A stretch of 64,000 nt of DNA from Catellatospora sichuanensis. Its GTDB lineage: Bacteria > Actinomycetota > Actinomycetes > Mycobacteriales > Micromonosporaceae. The first letter of the stretch is position 1; each line of letters opens with the position of its first letter. The DNA is taken from positions 248,001 to 312,000 of the forward strand of contig NZ_VIQO01000014.1 of NCBI RefSeq assembly GCF_007483665.1, in the 5' to 3' direction. Positions 22,994-31,255 of this stretch are shown piece by piece. The notes under the pieces are model-generated. The model had not been told where the DNA came from and ran no database searches. It saw only the letters and a list, made by a program, of their open reading frames with translations. The position numbers and the translations under genes were made by a program.

Positions 22994-23575
22994 GTGGGCA
23001 AGGTGGTCATGTACAGCTCGGTGTCGGTGGACGGCTTCATCGCGGACGCCAACGACCAGCCCGGACCGCTGTTCGACTGGTTGACCAGCGGTGACGTCCC
23101 GCTGGACGAGAGCGGCGTCTTGAAGGTGTCGCAGACGTCCTACGACTACACCCGCCCGTACTGGGACCAGATCGGGGTGACAATCGCCGGCCGCCACGTC
23201 TTCGACATGACGGACGGCTGGGACGGGAAGCCTCCGGCTGGGGTCGACCACGTGGTCGTCGTGACGCACCGGCCGGCGCCCGAGGGCTGGGACCCCGAGG
23301 CGCCGTTTCACTTCGTCGACGGCGTCGAGGCGGCCGTGGCCAAGGCGCAGGAGCTTGCGGGTGACCGCATGGTCGAGGTCGCCGCCGGCGACGTCGGCGG
23401 CCAGGTGCTTGCCGCGGGCCTGATCGATGAGGTACGCATGGACGTCGCACCCGTCGTGTTCGGGTCCGGCAAGCGCTTCTTCGGTTCGGTCCACGCGCAG
23501 CACCTGTTGGAGGATCCTGACGTGGTGATTCAGGGCAACCGCGTGCTTCACCTGCGCTATCGGGTGCGCCGTTGA
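22994..23575 (+). CDS. Dihydrofolate reductase-fold protein (RibD C-terminal-like)
   Basis: A 193-residue NADPH-dependent reductase-fold protein. It begins VVMYSSVSVDGFIADAND, a standard start for the RibD-C/YyaP group. It also has AGRHVFDMTDGW, the nucleotide-contacting VEVAAGDVGGQVLAAGLIDE and the closing PVVFGSGKRFF. Such stand-alone proteins reduce unknown substrates and are not the folate-pathway enzyme. The GTG has GAGGAGAG upstream. Its stop overlaps the TTG start of the following kinase gene by 4 bp, and a strong palindrome lies just upstream. Confidence 0.88.
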   Translation: MGKVVMYSSVSVDGFIADANDQPGPLFDWLTSGDVPLDESGVLKVSQTSYDYTRPYWDQIGVTIAGRHVFDMTDGWDGKPPAGVDHVVVVTHRPAPEGWDPEAPFHFVDGVEAAVAKAQELAGDRMVEVAAGDVGGQVLAAGLIDEVRMDVAPVVFGSGKRFFGSVHAQHLLEDPDVVIQGNRVLHLRYRVRR

Positions 23576-24144
23576 CCGATCCCCAAACCACCATCCTGGT
23601 CGTGATCAGGGGAAACTCCGGTTCCGGCAAGTCCTCGATCGCACGGGCGGTGCGGCTGGCGTACGGCCGGGGCTGCGCCCTCGTCGAGCAGGACCACCTG
23701 CGCCGGATCATCCTGCGCGAGCTGGACGGCCCCGGCGGCCTGGCCCCGGACTTCATCGACCACACCGTGCGCTACCTGCTCGACAACGGCTACCACGTGG
23801 TGCTGGAGGGCATCCTCGCCGAGCACAAGTACGGAGCCATGGTGCGCGCACTGCTGGCCTCGCACCGCGGGACCAGCAGCGCGTTCTACCTCGACATCCC
23901 GTTCGAGGAGACCGTACGCCGCCACGCCACCCGGCCCCAGTCGGCCGACTTCACCACCGACCAGATGCGCGGCTGGTATCGCGAGCGCGACGTGCTCGGC
24001 GTCGACGGCGAACACGTCATCGGGCCGGAGTCGTCGTTCGACGACAGCGTCGCGCTGATCGCGGCCCGGTCCGGCCTGGCCGCGGCCGCACCCGTCGCGG
24101 GCGGCGAGCCCGCCGTATCCGCGCCTCCGCCGCAGCGGAGGTAA
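23572..24144 (+). CDS. P-loop kinase-like ATPase (AAA_33 / zeta-toxin-like fold)
   Basis: A 190-residue nucleotide-binding protein. Walker A GNSGSGKSS is at residues about 14-22. A catalytic acid sits in EQDHLRRIILRE, and the strand YHVVLEGIL is a Walker-B-like element. The lid RRHATRPQSADFTTDQMRGWY is arginine-rich. The architecture is that of small metabolite or antibiotic kinases such as chloramphenicol phosphotransferase-like or zeta-toxin-like enzymes; the substrate is unknown and no antitoxin gene is adjacent. The TTG start overlaps the preceding reductase stop (TTGA), indicating coupling. The C-terminal 25 residues are Ala/Pro-rich. Confidence 0.83.
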   Translation: MTDPQTTILVVIRGNSGSGKSSIARAVRLAYGRGCALVEQDHLRRIILRELDGPGGLAPDFIDHTVRYLLDNGYHVVLEGILAEHKYGAMVRALLASHRGTSSAFYLDIPFEETVRRHATRPQSADFTTDQMRGWYRERDVLGVDGEHVIGPESSFDDSVALIAARSGLAAAAPVAGGEPAVSAPPPQRR

Positions 24145-24186
24145 TGATGTTGCGGCCGTCTGCTCCAGGTCAGCAGGATGACCGCC

Positions 24187-25050
24187 ATGCCGATGCTGGA
24201 ACTGGCCGTGACGTCCGCTGTCGACGAGTTGCTGCCGTTGACGGCCGAGGACGACGAGGACCGACGGTGGGATCTCATCGTCTGGCTGCACCTGCACGGC
24301 GGGCGCCATGCGCTGGACGCCGCGGCGCGGCTGGCCCGGCATCCGGAGCCGTCGCACCGCGAGGCGGCCGCGGACATCCTCAGCCAACTGGGCGCCGGAC
24401 CGGGCCGGGCACCGCTCGACAGCCCGTACCGCGATGAGGCGCTCGATCTGCTGCTGAGCATGGTCGAGCGCGAGCACGATCCACAGGTGCTCAACTCGAT
24501 CACCGTCGGCTTCGGGCACCTGGGGGACGAGCGATGCCTGGCGCCGCTGTCACGGCTGCACACGCATCCTGACGTGACAGTCCGGGAGGGGGTCGTGTTC
24601 GGGCTGCTCCGGCGACCCGAAGCGGCCGCCCTGGACCTGCTGATCACGCTGTCTTCCGACAGCGCGCCCGAGGTCCGCGACTGGGCCACATTCGGGCTGG
24701 GCCAACAGACCGAACAGGACTTCCCCCGGTTGCGGGACGCGCTCGCCGCCCGGCTCGCCGACGACGACCCCGACACGCTCGCCGAGGCCGTCAACGGGCT
24801 GGCGCTGCGCGGCGACGAACGGGCCATGCCGGCGCTGCTGGCCGCGCTGGAGCTCCCGGCGCGGAGCCACGGCGTCGATCTCACCACCGAGGCGCTGTAC
24901 GCGATGGCTGCCACGACCGCCGATCCCCGGCTGTACCCGCACCTGCTCGCCGAACGGGACGACTGGCTGCAGGATGCGCCGGACGAGGAGCTGCCGGAGG
25001 AGTTGCTGGCGGCCCTGGCCCGCTACGCCACGACCGGGGAGACCGGCTGA
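24187..25050 (+). CDS. HEAT-repeat protein
   Basis: A 287-residue all-helical repeat protein with no signal or membrane segment. Paired helices of HEAT/PBS-lyase-like type recur, for example DPQVLNSITVGFGHLGDERC, HPDVTVREGVVFGLLR, SAPEVRDWATFGLGQQTE and DPDTLAEAVNGLALRGDER. It probably scaffolds protein contacts; no enzyme activity is implied. The ATG at 24187 is preferred to one at 24178 because CAGGAT ends seven bases upstream, matching the leaderless arrangement common in this window. It converges with the hydroxymethylbilane synthase gene with a 1-bp gap. Confidence 0.85.
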   Translation: MPMLELAVTSAVDELLPLTAEDDEDRRWDLIVWLHLHGGRHALDAAARLARHPEPSHREAAADILSQLGAGPGRAPLDSPYRDEALDLLLSMVEREHDPQVLNSITVGFGHLGDERCLAPLSRLHTHPDVTVREGVVFGLLRRPEAAALDLLITLSSDSAPEVRDWATFGLGQQTEQDFPRLRDALAARLADDDPDTLAEAVNGLALRGDERAMPALLAALELPARSHGVDLTTEALYAMAATTADPRLYPHLLAERDDWLQDAPDEELPEELLAALARYATTGETG

Positions 25051-25051
25051 G

Positions 25052-25975
25052 TCAGCGCAGGTAGGGGTCGAGCAGCTTGCGGGCGCCGAGGGCCAGCAGC
25101 TCGTCGGCGGCCTGCCGGCCGAGCGTGGGCGCGGCGGTGCGGTCGCCCGCGACGACGGTCGCCAGCAGGCGGTCGCCCTCCGGGGCGTACACCGCGGCGC
25201 GCAGGGTGACCGTGTCCCGCTCGATGGTCGCGTGCCCGCTGACGGCGCTGTTGCAGCTCGCGCCGAAGCGGTGCAGCAGCGCCCGCTCGGCCAGGCTCGC
25301 GTCCCGGCTGTCCGGCTCGTCCAACGCCATGACCAGCGTGTACGCCTGCCCGGACGTCCGTGTGGTGACCACGACCGTGCCCGCGCCGACGGCCGGTCCC
25401 ATCAGCTCGGCGTCCAGCAGCTGCGTGATGCGGTGCGCCTGGCCGATGCGGTGCAGCCCGCACGCGGCGACCACGATCGCGTCGACGTCGCCGGAGTCAA
25501 GGCGCGCGATACGGCTGTCCACGTTGCCGCGGATCGGCTTGACCCGCAGGTCGGGGCGGGCCCGCTGGAGCTGCGCCTGGCGGCGCACCGCGCTGGTGCC
25601 GACGACCGCGTCGCGGGCGAGCTGGTCGAGCCGCAGGCCGTCCCGGCTGATCAGCGCGTCGCGGGGGTCGTCGCGCGGCAGGTACGCCGCGATGCAGATC
25701 CCGTCGGGCAGCGCGACGTCGCCGGGGATGTCCTTGAGGCAGTGCACGGCCAGGTCGATGTCGCCGGCCTGCAGCAGCGCGTCGATCTCGCTGGTGAACG
25801 CGCCCTTGCCGCCGGCCGTGGCGAGGCTGCCGGTCCAGCGGTCGCCGTGGGTGGACACGGGCACGATCCGCACCGCGAGGCCCGCGTGCGCGGACTCCAG
25901 CTCGCGGGCGACGTGGCGGGCCTGCGCCAGGGCCATGGTGCTGCCCCGGGTGCCGAGGCGGACGGTCGTCGTCAC
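25052..25975 (-). CDS. hemC: Hydroxymethylbilane synthase (porphobilinogen deaminase), stand-alone copy
   Basis: A 307-residue enzyme that polymerises four porphobilinogens in tetrapyrrole synthesis. Visible are the N-terminal RLGTRGSTMALAQA, IDLAVHCLKDIPGDV (usually VHSLKDVPT), IRGNVDSRIARL and the cofactor cysteine at 241 in FGASCNSAVSGHA. Several motifs diverge from the common form: ASCNS replaces GGCQV. No hemA, hemB, hemD or hemL gene is nearby. It may therefore be a second, specialised copy beside a housekeeping hemC elsewhere. The GTG at 25975 is chosen because TAGGGT ends seven bases upstream; an ATG at 26002 is possible. Confidence 0.88.
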   Translation of the reverse strand: MTTTVRLGTRGSTMALAQARHVARELESAHAGLAVRIVPVSTHGDRWTGSLATAGGKGAFTSEIDALLQAGDIDLAVHCLKDIPGDVALPDGICIAAYLPRDDPRDALISRDGLRLDQLARDAVVGTSAVRRQAQLQRARPDLRVKPIRGNVDSRIARLDSGDVDAIVVAACGLHRIGQAHRITQLLDAELMGPAVGAGTVVVTTRTSGQAYTLVMALDEPDSRDASLAERALLHRFGASCNSAVSGHATIERDTVTLRAAVYAPEGDRLLATVVAGDRTAAPTLGRQAADELLALGARKLLDPYLR

Positions 25976-25982
25976 CTCAGGA

Positions 25983-25988
25983 ACCCTA
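25983..25988 (-). promoter_or_regulatory. Minus-10-like TAGGGT of a leaderless promoter (hemC)
   Basis: On the minus strand TAGGGT ends seven bases before the GTG at 25975, with no Shine-Dalgarno sequence between. Confidence 0.5.
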
Positions 25989-26137
25989 CGGCCAGCCGAC
26001 ATGAACAGGCCGTGAAGCGATCCAGGCGTGTCGTGCGGAAGGTTTTCTTCAGCGTTAACGGCGGCATTGACGTACTTCTCCGGGCGTGATCTGATCTCGC
26101 GAACCGTTCTCACATTCCACTTCGGAGAGGAAGCTCA

Positions 26138-27388
26138 GTGCTGAGACTTCGTAAGGCGATGGCCGGCACCGCCGCCGTCGCGCTCGGCTGGGCCGCGTTC
26201 GCGGTAGCCGCCGCCCCCGCCACGGCCGCCCTGCCCACGGCCGCCGTCGCGGTCGGTGACAGCTTCATCAGCGGCGAAGGCGCGGGTGCGTACACCACCG
26301 TCGTCGACGTCAACGGGGTGGCCCAGGGCTTCCCCGGCTGGTCGGGGGCGAACGCCAACGCCTACTTCTGCCACCGCTCGGCCAACGCGTCGCTGAACAA
26401 GGCCGCGCTGTCGGGCATCTCCGCCCGATTCAACCTGGCCTGCTCGGGCGGCCAGCCGCACGACATCGCCGCCGCGTCGAACACCCGCACCAGCGGCCGC
26501 CAGGTCGCCGCGCAGCTCGACCAGCTGCGGGCCGTGGCGCAGACCCACGACATCGACCTGGTACTGGTCGGCCTCGGCTCCAACAACAGCTCGTTCACCT
26601 TCGGCGACGTGGCGACGCTGTGCGCCAACCGGTTCATCGCCGACGCCTGGACCGGCTGGTGGGAGTTCTGGGCCTACCTCAACGGCCCGGTGCCCCAGGA
26701 ACCGTGCGCCGACGCCGACCTGGCCACCGCGGCCGAGGTCGCCGCGGCCACCACCGAGACCACCAACGCGCTCCGCCAGCTGATCACGACCCTGAACCAG
26801 GTCGACGCCGACGGCCAGCACCGCATCGTGTTCCAGGACTACACCAACCCGCTGCCGACCGACGTCTACAGCTCCTTCATCGAGCAGGACGGCCGCCAGG
26901 ACGACCGGGACAAGTTCCGCGAACTGGGTGCCGAGCGGTACGCGGCCGGCTGCCCGATCCACCGCGCCAGCCTCGCCCCCGGCCACCGCTTCTCGGCCAA
27001 CCTCGGCAACGTGGTGCGCAACTCCCACGCCAACCTGTCCGCCGAGTTCCCCGGCCAGGACCTGGTCTACCTCAACGTGCAGCGCGCCTTCGACGGCGCC
27101 CGGCTCTGCGAGAACGCCAACAGCCCCACCGGCGCGCTGGCCACCCCGGTCCGCATCATGGACGGCCCCTCCGGCACTTTCATCACGAACCTGTCCGGAT
27201 ACGACAAGATCGCCATCCAGCGGTTCGCGAACACCTGCGTGACCTACTTCCAGACCTGCCAGGAGTCCTGGCACCCGAACGCGGCCGGCCACGCCGTCCT
27301 CGGCCAGTGCCTCGCGGCGGCCTCCACCACCGCCAACCGCACCATCGCCTGCATCCGCAACCCCAACGGCACCCTCACCTTCCAATGA
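26138..27388 (+). CDS. Secreted SGNH/GDSL-family hydrolase
   Basis: A 416-residue exported protein with a signal peptide of about 30 residues ending PATAA. Block I GDSFISGEGA carries the catalytic serine, block III is GLGSNNSSF, and block V is the C-terminal ESWHPNAAGHAVLG with the catalytic histidine. In block V the usual aspartate of DxxH is not obvious, the local sequence being QESWH, so the triad may be altered. At least eight cysteines suggest disulphides. It would cleave extracellular esters (lipid, polysaccharide acetyl or acyl groups). The GTG has GAGAGGAAG upstream. A repeat hairpin follows 6 bp after the stop. Confidence 0.9.
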   Translation: MLRLRKAMAGTAAVALGWAAFAVAAAPATAALPTAAVAVGDSFISGEGAGAYTTVVDVNGVAQGFPGWSGANANAYFCHRSANASLNKAALSGISARFNLACSGGQPHDIAAASNTRTSGRQVAAQLDQLRAVAQTHDIDLVLVGLGSNNSSFTFGDVATLCANRFIADAWTGWWEFWAYLNGPVPQEPCADADLATAAEVAAATTETTNALRQLITTLNQVDADGQHRIVFQDYTNPLPTDVYSSFIEQDGRQDDRDKFRELGAERYAAGCPIHRASLAPGHRFSANLGNVVRNSHANLSAEFPGQDLVYLNVQRAFDGARLCENANSPTGALATPVRIMDGPSGTFITNLSGYDKIAIQRFANTCVTYFQTCQESWHPNAAGHAVLGQCLAAASTTANRTIACIRNPNGTLTFQ

Positions 27389-27393
27389 CGAAA

Positions 27394-27439
27394 GGAAGGG
27401 CACCTTCACATCGCCATGCGTTGTAGAAGGTGCCCTTCC
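27394..27439. repeat. Hairpin repeat element, copy 2 (likely bidirectional terminator)
   Basis: Perfect 14-bp arms GGAAGGGCACCTTC (27394-27407) and GAAGGTGCCCTTCC (27426-27439) flank an 18-nt loop. The core arm sequence and the loop length are the same as at 15589-15630, while the loop sequence differs. It sits between the stops of the SGNH hydrolase and the convergent phosphotransferase. Confidence 0.85.
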
Positions 27440-27462
27440 CAACGCCAACGAGCTCTGACCTG

Positions 27463-28356
27463 CTACGCCGGGAACAGCCAGCGCATCGCCGCGAGGCACC
27501 GGCCGATGTACCCGCCCCGGCCGGTCTCGACGCCGTAGGCGAGGTCCTCGAAGAGGCTGCACCGGGCGTAGAAGACCGCGCGTTCGCCGAGCACCGCGAC
27601 CTCGTCGGCGTCCCCGCGGCACCGGCGCAATGCGGCCCGCAGCGCGTCCGGACCGAGATCCCGGTACAGCAGCCCGAAGTCGTACGCGGGATCCACGAGC
27701 GCCGCGTCACTCCAGTCGATGACGCCGGTCACCGTCCACCCGACAGGGTCGACGAGCACGTGCTCGATGCCCAGGTCGTTGTGGGAGAACACCAGGACGT
27801 GGCCCTGGTCCGGGGACGGTCCGCGCAGGAACGTCTCCACCGCGCGCCGGTGCGCCGCCGGGACGTGCCCCGCGACCGAGCGATACGACTCCTCGGCCTC
27901 GCGAAGCCACTCGGCCATCGGCTGGTCGTCGGCCTCCAACAGACCGGCCCACCGGTCGACCGGCCCGGCGTGCAGCGCATCGAGCATCCCGCCGACGGTC
28001 GCCGCGATCGACGTGCCGTACGCCGACCACCCCTGCCGGGGCAGCTCCGACAAGGGCACGCCGGGGAGTTTCGCGTAGGCCAGACAGCCCTGCTCCGCTG
28101 CCGTGAACACGGGTTCGGGCACCGGCAGCGGGCAGACCTCGGCGACGGTCGCCAGCAGCCGGGCCTCGCGCTCGACCAGCGCGGCGCGCCGCACCGGGTC
28201 AGGCTCCCGGCTGAAACGCACGACCAACTCGCCGTCGACCTCGTACGCCACGTTGTCCAGGCCCGCACCGAGCTCGACCACCGCGCCGATCCGGTGACCG
28301 GGCAGGTGAGCAGCGACGACGTCGTGGACGTCGGCAGTGGAGTGGCGGCCGGACAT
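27463..28356 (-). CDS. Phosphotransferase, APH family
   Basis: A 297-residue APH-fold kinase. The N-lobe has GAGLDNVAYEVDGELVVRF with the ATP-binding segment. The catalytic loop is VFSHNDLGIEHVLVD and the metal-binding segment GVIDWSDAALVDPAYDFG. Substrates in this family range from aminoglycosides and macrolides to ordinary metabolites, and residue patterns alone do not say which applies here. The ATG at 28356 is preceded by TAGGGT at leaderless spacing. It is a single-gene transcript ending at the repeat hairpin shared with the SGNH hydrolase gene. Confidence 0.9.
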   Translation of the reverse strand: MSGRHSTADVHDVVAAHLPGHRIGAVVELGAGLDNVAYEVDGELVVRFSREPDPVRRAALVEREARLLATVAEVCPLPVPEPVFTAAEQGCLAYAKLPGVPLSELPRQGWSAYGTSIAATVGGMLDALHAGPVDRWAGLLEADDQPMAEWLREAEESYRSVAGHVPAAHRRAVETFLRGPSPDQGHVLVFSHNDLGIEHVLVDPVGWTVTGVIDWSDAALVDPAYDFGLLYRDLGPDALRAALRRCRGDADEVAVLGERAVFYARCSLFEDLAYGVETGRGGYIGRCLAAMRWLFPA

Positions 28357-28361
28357 CCCTC

Positions 28362-28367
28362 ACCCTA
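28362..28367 (-). promoter_or_regulatory. Minus-10-like TAGGGT of a leaderless promoter (phosphotransferase)
   Basis: On the minus strand TAGGGT ends five bases before the ATG at 28356, with only GAGGG in between; that sequence is too close to the start to act as an ordinary ribosome-binding site. Confidence 0.45.
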
Positions 28368-28391
28368 CCTGCCGGCGCCGGAGCCGCGCCG

Positions 28392-28814
28392 TCACCACGG
28401 CACGGTGGACAGCGCCGTACGCAGGTCACCGACGGCCGCGAGCGCCTCTGCGGGATCGCCGGTGTCCTCCCACAGGTCGCGCCACTCGGAGTCGTCGCCG
28501 GCCACCCGGTCCAGGGCCCGCACCGCGAGCGCCGCGACGTCCTCGGGGACCACCACGGACCCGCCTTCGAGCAGGAAGTCCGGCGCGTACGGCGAGGTCA
28601 GCGGCTCCGCGCCGGGCCGCTGGGACACGATGACCGCGGCCGCCGCAACGGCGCGGACCCCCCGCCGGTCGTCGAGGTGTCCGGCGTGGTCCGCCGCAGC
28701 GGCCAGCGTCTGCCGGATCATGCCGAGCCGGTCGGCCGGATCGGCGTCGTCCAGGTCGCCGCACCAGTCGGCGGCGCCGTCGTTGTCGAACGGACCCGAG
28801 TCCCATGTGCCCAC
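28392..28814 (-). CDS. DUF4259-family protein
   Basis: A 140-residue soluble protein opening GTWDSGPFDNDGAADWCGDL, the characteristic start of DUF4259 proteins, with the rest mostly helical and acidic. Function is unknown. The GTG at 28814 is chosen because GGAGGAGG lies just upstream and the family motif begins there; the longer in-frame extension is Arg/Pro-rich noise. It lies 35 bp upstream of the phosphotransferase start, so they might share transcripts, although the phosphotransferase appears to have its own promoter. Confidence 0.83.
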   Translation of the reverse strand: MGTWDSGPFDNDGAADWCGDLDDADPADRLGMIRQTLAAAADHAGHLDDRRGVRAVAAAAVIVSQRPGAEPLTSPYAPDFLLEGGSVVVPEDVAALAVRALDRVAGDDSEWRDLWEDTGDPAEALAAVGDLRTALSTVPW

Positions 28815-28932
28815 CAGTTCCTCCTCCGCAGGGCGCAGCGGGACCGTACCGGCCGCATGCGACAACTGCCCCGGACCGCGTATCCGGCCGGTTCGGCCAC
28901 GCGGGCGCGGCCGCGGCCGGGACACTCGACAG

Positions 28933-30297
28933 ATGGCACGTGATCAGGCGACCGAGGTGACGGAGTTCCGCGACGTCCGGGTGTTCGACGGGGTGAACCC
29001 GGCGCTGTCCCCGCCGACCACGGTCACCGTCTCCGGCGGCCTCATCACCGGCGTCGGCGGGCAGGCCGAAGCCGGGGCCACCCGGTCCGCCACCGCGGCG
29101 GGCGACGACCCGTCCGGCCGGGCCGCCGAACATACCGGCACAGCGGACCGGCGGACCGGCGGAGATCCGGGCACCTCGGTCGTCGACGGCGGCGGGCGGG
29201 TGCTGATGCCCGGGCTGATCGACGCGCACTGGCACGCCATGATGGCCGCCGTACCGCTGCCGGTGCTGGCCACCGCCGACCCGGGCTACCTCCAGCTGGT
29301 CGCCGGACGGGAGGCGGAACGGACCCTGCTGCGCGGGTTCACCACGGTGCGCGACGCGGGCGGCCCGGTGTTCGCACTCAAACGGGCGATCGACGAGGGG
29401 ATCGTCACCGGTCCGCGCATCTACCCCAGCGGCGCATTCATCAGCCAGACCGCCGGGCACGGCGACTTCCGGTCGCTGCTGGACGTGCCGCGCGAACCGG
29501 GCGCGCCGCTGACCATGGTGGAGCGCACCGGCACCGCGGCCATCGCCGACGGCGTGGACGCGGTGCTGCGGGCGACCCGCGAGCAGCTGATGCGCGGCGC
29601 GAGCCAGATCAAGGTGATGGCCGGCGGCGGCGTCGCGTCGCCGTACGACCCGATCGACGTCACCCAGTACACGTTCGCGGAGCTGGCGGCGGCGGTGGAG
29701 GCGGCCGGGCACTGGGGCACGTACGTGATGGTGCACGCCTACACCCCGGCGTCGGTGCAGCAGGCGATCCGGGCCGGGGTGCGCTGTGTCGAGCACGGGC
29801 ACCTGCTCGACGACGAGACCGCCGCGCTGATGGCCGAGCGGGGTGTGTGGTGGTCGATGCAGCCGTTCCTCGACGACGCGGACGCCGTGCCGATCGCGTC
29901 ACCGGACGGGCGGGCCAAGCAGCTGCTGGTCACCGACGGCACCGAGGCCGCGTACCGGCTGGCCCGCAAGCACGGGGTGCGGCTGGCCTGGGGCACCGAC
30001 ACCCTGTTCGACGAACGGCTGGCCACCCGCCAGGGCGCGCAGCTGGCGAAGCTCGGCCGCTGGTTCTCCCCTGCCGCGGTGCTGCGCATGGCGACCTCGG
30101 AGAACGCGGCGCTGCTGGCGATGTCCGGGCCACGCGACCCCTATCCCGCTCCGCTGGGTGTGGTGCGGGCGGGGGCGTACGCGGACCTGCTGCTCGTCGA
30201 CGGCGACCCGCTGGCCGACCTGGACGTGCTCGCCGATCCCGGCAACCTCCGAGTGATCATGAAGGACGGCGTGGCGGTCCGGAACACCCTGCCCTGA
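28933..30297 (+). CDS. Amidohydrolase-family metal-dependent hydrolase
   Basis: A 454-residue amidohydrolase of the imidazolonepropionase/prolidase-like group. Metal-site features are LIDAHWHAM (HxH), QIKVMAGGG with a lysine, VMVHAYT, CVEHGHLLDDE and LAWGTDT with the final aspartate. The N- and C-terminal strands form the usual urease-like beta-sandwich (ADLLLVDGDPLADLDVL). Residues about 45-90 are a Gly/Ala/Thr-rich insertion not expected in the sandwich domain. Members cleave cyclic amides or peptides with C-terminal proline, arginine or lysine. There is no signal peptide, so it is cytoplasmic. The ATG at 28933 has no strong ribosome-binding site. Confidence 0.88.
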   Translation: MARDQATEVTEFRDVRVFDGVNPALSPPTTVTVSGGLITGVGGQAEAGATRSATAAGDDPSGRAAEHTGTADRRTGGDPGTSVVDGGGRVLMPGLIDAHWHAMMAAVPLPVLATADPGYLQLVAGREAERTLLRGFTTVRDAGGPVFALKRAIDEGIVTGPRIYPSGAFISQTAGHGDFRSLLDVPREPGAPLTMVERTGTAAIADGVDAVLRATREQLMRGASQIKVMAGGGVASPYDPIDVTQYTFAELAAAVEAAGHWGTYVMVHAYTPASVQQAIRAGVRCVEHGHLLDDETAALMAERGVWWSMQPFLDDADAVPIASPDGRAKQLLVTDGTEAAYRLARKHGVRLAWGTDTLFDERLATRQGAQLAKLGRWFSPAAVLRMATSENAALLAMSGPRDPYPAPLGVVRAGAYADLLLVDGDPLADLDVLADPGNLRVIMKDGVAVRNTLP

Positions 30298-30406
30298 CCC
30301 ACCGGAACCAGGCGCGCTCAGTCCTGATGCAGATGCGAATACGACCTTGCTTCCATTCACGCATCAGAGAGTCCCGCCCGGCATTATTCCTCGCGGATGC
30401 GAGCAC

Positions 30407-30412
30407 TAGGCT
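30407..30412 (+). promoter_or_regulatory. Minus-10-like TAGGCT upstream of modA
   Basis: TAGGCT lies 51 bp before the modA ATG. It would give a leader of about 45 nt carrying the GGGGAGAAAG ribosome-binding site. Confidence 0.4.
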
Positions 30413-30463
30413 GGACCCGGCGGCCCTGCGTCGGACGGGCCGGCGGACCCAGGGGAGAAAGCA

Positions 30464-31246
30464 ATGGGCAGCAGAGGGATCCGCGCGGCGCTGGCCGGGC
30501 TGGCGCTGGCCGCGGCCGTGTCGGTCACCGCGTGCGGCGGCGGGCAGGCCCCGGCGGGCAGCGGCGGCGTCTCCGGCGAGGTGACCGTGTTCGCGGCTGC
30601 CTCGCTCACCGAGGCGTTCACGAAGATCGGTAAGGACTTCGAGGCCGCGCACCCCGGCACGAAGGTGACGTTCAACTTCGCGGGCAGCTCCGCGCTGGCC
30701 ACCCAGATCACCCAGGGCGCGCCCGCCGACGTGTTCGCCGCCGCCAGCCCCGCCACCGTGAAGACGGTCGTCGACGCCGGCGACGCGGCCGGAACCCCGG
30801 TCGTGTTCGTCAGGAACCAGCTGGTCATCGCGGTGCCGAAGGGCAACCCGAAGGGCATCGCCACGCTGGGGAACCTGAGCAGGGACGACCTGAAGGTGGC
30901 AGTGTGCGCCGAGCAGGTCCCGTGCGGGGCGGCGGCGAAGAAAGCCCTCGACGCCGCCGGGGTCGAGGTCACCCCGGTCACCCTCGAACAGGACGTCAAG
31001 GCTGCGCTGTCCAAGGTGAAGCTCGGCGAGGTCGACGCGGCGCTGGTGTACCGCACGGACGCGAAGGCCGCAGCCGCCGATGTGGACGGCGTCGAGTTCC
31101 CCGAGTCCGCGGGCGCGATCAACGACTATCCCGTGGTCGCCCTCAAGGACGCGCCCAACAAGGCGGGCGCCGAGGCGTTCCTGGCCTACCTGCAGTCCTC
31201 ACCGGCGAAGGCCGTGCTGACCGCGGCCGGGTTCCAGACTCCGTAA
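30464..31246 (+). CDS. modA: Molybdate ABC transporter substrate-binding lipoprotein
   Basis: A 260-residue lipoprotein with lipobox VTAC (Cys24). The mature part opens VTVFAAASLTEAFTKIGKDF and continues FNFAGSSALATQITQGAPAD, the oxyanion-binding signature of ModA proteins. It ends with DAALVYRTDAKA and INDYPVVALKDA. It captures molybdate or tungstate for the permease encoded 9 bp downstream. The ATG has GGGGAGAAAG upstream. No ModE gene or obvious ModE site is visible. Confidence 0.93.
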   Translation: MGSRGIRAALAGLALAAAVSVTACGGGQAPAGSGGVSGEVTVFAAASLTEAFTKIGKDFEAAHPGTKVTFNFAGSSALATQITQGAPADVFAAASPATVKTVVDAGDAAGTPVVFVRNQLVIAVPKGNPKGIATLGNLSRDDLKVAVCAEQVPCGAAAKKALDAAGVEVTPVTLEQDVKAALSKVKLGEVDAALVYRTDAKAAAADVDGVEFPESAGAINDYPVVALKDAPNKAGAEAFLAYLQSSPAKAVLTAAGFQTP

Positions 31247-31255
31247 CCTGAGCCC

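Noticed and set aside
23572-24144. Zeta-type toxin of a toxin-antitoxin system
   Set aside because: The P-loop fold fits loosely, but no small antitoxin gene is adjacent. It is coupled instead to a reductase gene.
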